DNA from: Clostridiaceae bacterium
GTDB lineage: Bacteria > Bacillota > Clostridia > Peptostreptococcales > Natronincolaceae
Length of the DNA stretch: 42,427 bases
Assembly: GCA_018432235.1 (NCBI GenBank)
Contig: JAHDLO010000025.1
Location: 1-42,427, forward strand
Reading direction: 5' to 3'
Part shown: positions 41,294 through 42,427 of the stretch, piece after piece
Numbering within the stretch: position 1 is the first letter of the stretch
Layout: each line of letters opens with the position of its first letter
Notes under the pieces: generated by a model
What the model saw: only the letters and a program-made list of their open reading frames with translations
Told to the model about the DNA's origin: nothing
The model's database searches: none
Translations under genes and position numbers: made by a program

Positions 41294-42427
41294 ATGGGTG
41301 AATCCTATGGTGATAACGAAAAAAAGACTACTTCGAATTCGGTTTCTATATCAAAAATCAACAAATGGGGTAATGACATAGATAAAAAAAGCTGTTCTAA
41401 TGAACTTACTTCACAATCCTACAACTTCCCAAAGCATAACTGTTATTATCCCAGTAGCTGCTGTAGACCCATTTGCATAAAATGCCCTATCGGTCCAACA
41501 GGACCAACCGGTCCTCAAGGTCCTCAGGGTCCTCAAGGCCCTCAGGGTGTTCAAGGTCCTACCGGTCCTCAAGGTCCTCAGGGTCCTCAAGGCCCTCAGG
41601 GTGTTCAAGGTCCTACCGGTCCTCAAGGCCCTCAGGGTCCTCAGGGTGTTCAAGGTCCTACTGGGCCTCAAGGCCCTCAAGGTCCTCAGGGTATTCAAGG
41701 CGTTCAAGGCCCTACCGGTCCTCAAGGTCCTCAGGGTATCCAAGGTGTTCAAGGCCCTACTGGTCCTCAAGGCCCTCAAGGCCCTCAAGGCCCTCAGGGT
41801 ATTCAAGGCGTTCAAGGCCCTACTGGTCCTCAAGGCCCTCAAGGTCCTCAGGGTATCCAAGGTGTTCAAGGCCCTACTGGCCCTCAAGGTCCTCAAGGTA
41901 TTCAAGGCGTTCAAGGCCCTACTGGTCCTCAAGGCCCTCAAGGTCCTCAGGGTGTTCAAGGTCCTACCGGCCCTCAAGGTCCTCAGGGTCCTCAGGGTAT
42001 TCAAGGCGTTCAAGGCCCTACTGGTCCTCAAGGGCCTCAGGGTATCCAAGGTGTTGAAGGCCCTACTGGTCCTCAAGGTCCTCAAGGCCCTCAGGGTATT
42101 CAAGGCGTTCAAGGCCCTACTGGTCCTCAAGGTCCTCAAGGTATTCAAGGTGTTCAAGGCCCTACTGGTCCTCAAGGTCCTCAGGGTATCCAAGGTGTTC
42201 AAGGCCCTACTGGCCCTCAAGGTCCTCAGGGTATTCAAGGTGTTCAAGGTCCTACTGGGCCTCAAGGTCCTCAGGGTATCCAAGGTGTTCAAGGCCCTAC
42301 TGGTCCTCAAGGTCCTCAGGGTATCCAAGGCGTTCAAGGCCCTACCGGTCCTCAAGGCCCTCAAGGTCCTCAGGGTATTCAAGGCGTTCAAGGCCCTACC
42401 GGTCCTCAAGGACCTCAAGGCCCTCAA
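41294..42427 (+). CDS. Collagen-like GXY-repeat spore/surface protein, partial (runs off window)
   Basis: The frame opens at 41294 with AGAGGTG seven bases ahead and remains open for 378 codons to the window end, so the C-terminus is missing. The first 60 residues are non-repetitive and Cys-containing ([16 protein letters not shown]), after which every third residue is Gly: [18 protein letters not shown] and variants. Units of about 15-21 residues (GPT, two to four GPQ, then GIQ/GVQ) repeat about 17 times, with one GVE exception. This is the pattern of exosporium filament proteins of the BclA type and other bacterial collagens. The BclA-like C-terminal head would lie outside the window. Confidence 0.9.
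   Translation, partial: MGESYGDNEKKTTSNSVSISKINKWGNDIDKKSCSNELTSQSYNFPKHNCYYPSSCCRPICIKCPIGPTGPTGPQGPQGPQGPQGVQGPTGPQGPQGPQGPQGVQGPTGPQGPQGPQGVQGPTGPQGPQGPQGIQGVQGPTGPQGPQGIQGVQGPTGPQGPQGPQGPQGIQGVQGPTGPQGPQGPQGIQGVQGPTGPQGPQGIQGVQGPTGPQGPQGPQGVQGPTGPQGPQGPQGIQGVQGPTGPQGPQGIQGVEGPTGPQGPQGPQGIQGVQGPTGPQGPQGIQGVQGPTGPQGPQGIQGVQGPTGPQGPQGIQGVQGPTGPQGPQGIQGVQGPTGPQGPQGIQGVQGPTGPQGPQGPQGIQGVQGPTGPQGPQGPQ

Noticed and set aside
41473..42427. CRISPR array or tandem DNA repeat without coding function
   Set aside because: The repeats keep the reading frame and Gly every third codon throughout, with no spacers; this is a collagen-like coding array.
41411..42427. Leu/Arg/Thr-repeat protein on the minus strand
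   Set aside because: It is the antisense reading of the collagen repeats and has no ribosome binding site or start context.

Overview
The window looks like chromosomal DNA of an anaerobic, spore-forming Bacillota (class Clostridia). The evidence is two GerA-type germinant-receptor loci, a Spo0E-like phosphatase, a collagen-like spore-surface-type protein, a c-di-GMP-I riboswitch, nitrogenase-like reductase genes, no oxygen-dependent enzymes, AGGAGG-type ribosome binding sites and AT-rich DNA. An Alkaliphilus-like relative is my guess; no marker gene here settles the genus. I saw no rRNA, tRNA, CRISPR array or intact insertion sequence.

Layout. Positions 1-7.3 kb hold a GC-rich palindromic fragment, a 55-residue protein, a methyltransferase, a wall pair (NodB-type deacetylase, then an LCP ligase), a response regulator/histidine kinase/lipoprotein operon, and a 62-codon gene that ends inside a terminator hairpin. 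Positions 7.6-14.9 kb hold a MASE3-PAS histidine kinase, germination locus 1 (gerA-gerC-small membrane protein, with gerB divergent), a membrane protein and a PadR repressor. Positions 15.0-27.2 kb hold a 12-gene minus-strand iron/heme operon. Positions 27.4-29.8 kb hold an FtsX-type permease and an ATPase fused to an XRE DNA-binding domain. Positions 30.2-34.4 kb hold a Spo0E-like gene and germination locus 2 (gerA-gerC, gerB divergent). Positions 34.4-38.9 kb hold an HD-GYP phosphodiesterase and a chemoreceptor behind a c-di-GMP-I riboswitch. Positions 39.2-42.4 kb hold an unrecognised membrane protein behind an unidentified structured RNA, and a collagen-like gene cut by the window end.

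The most interesting part is the 12-kb operon. Two Fur-like palindromes precede an IsdE-like lipoprotein that keeps both heme-ligand positions as I recall them from S. aureus IsdE. Next come a NEAT-type wall protein, sortase B, two ABC exporter-type half-transporters, a YgbA-family protein, a NifH-like reductase, a FecCD-type permease, a FecE-type ATPase, NifD-like and NifK-like subunits and a flavodoxin. An Isd heme-uptake system is thus joined to a nitrogenase-superfamily reductase, where aerobic Isd systems carry the oxygen-dependent IsdG/IsdI. I infer an anaerobic heme or porphyrin reduction/degradation system fed by the importer. The reaction is unproven.

Start codons were moved from the longest frame where a clear ribosome binding site supports an internal start; residue numbers refer to the chosen start. 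Family names come from reading motifs, with no database search.
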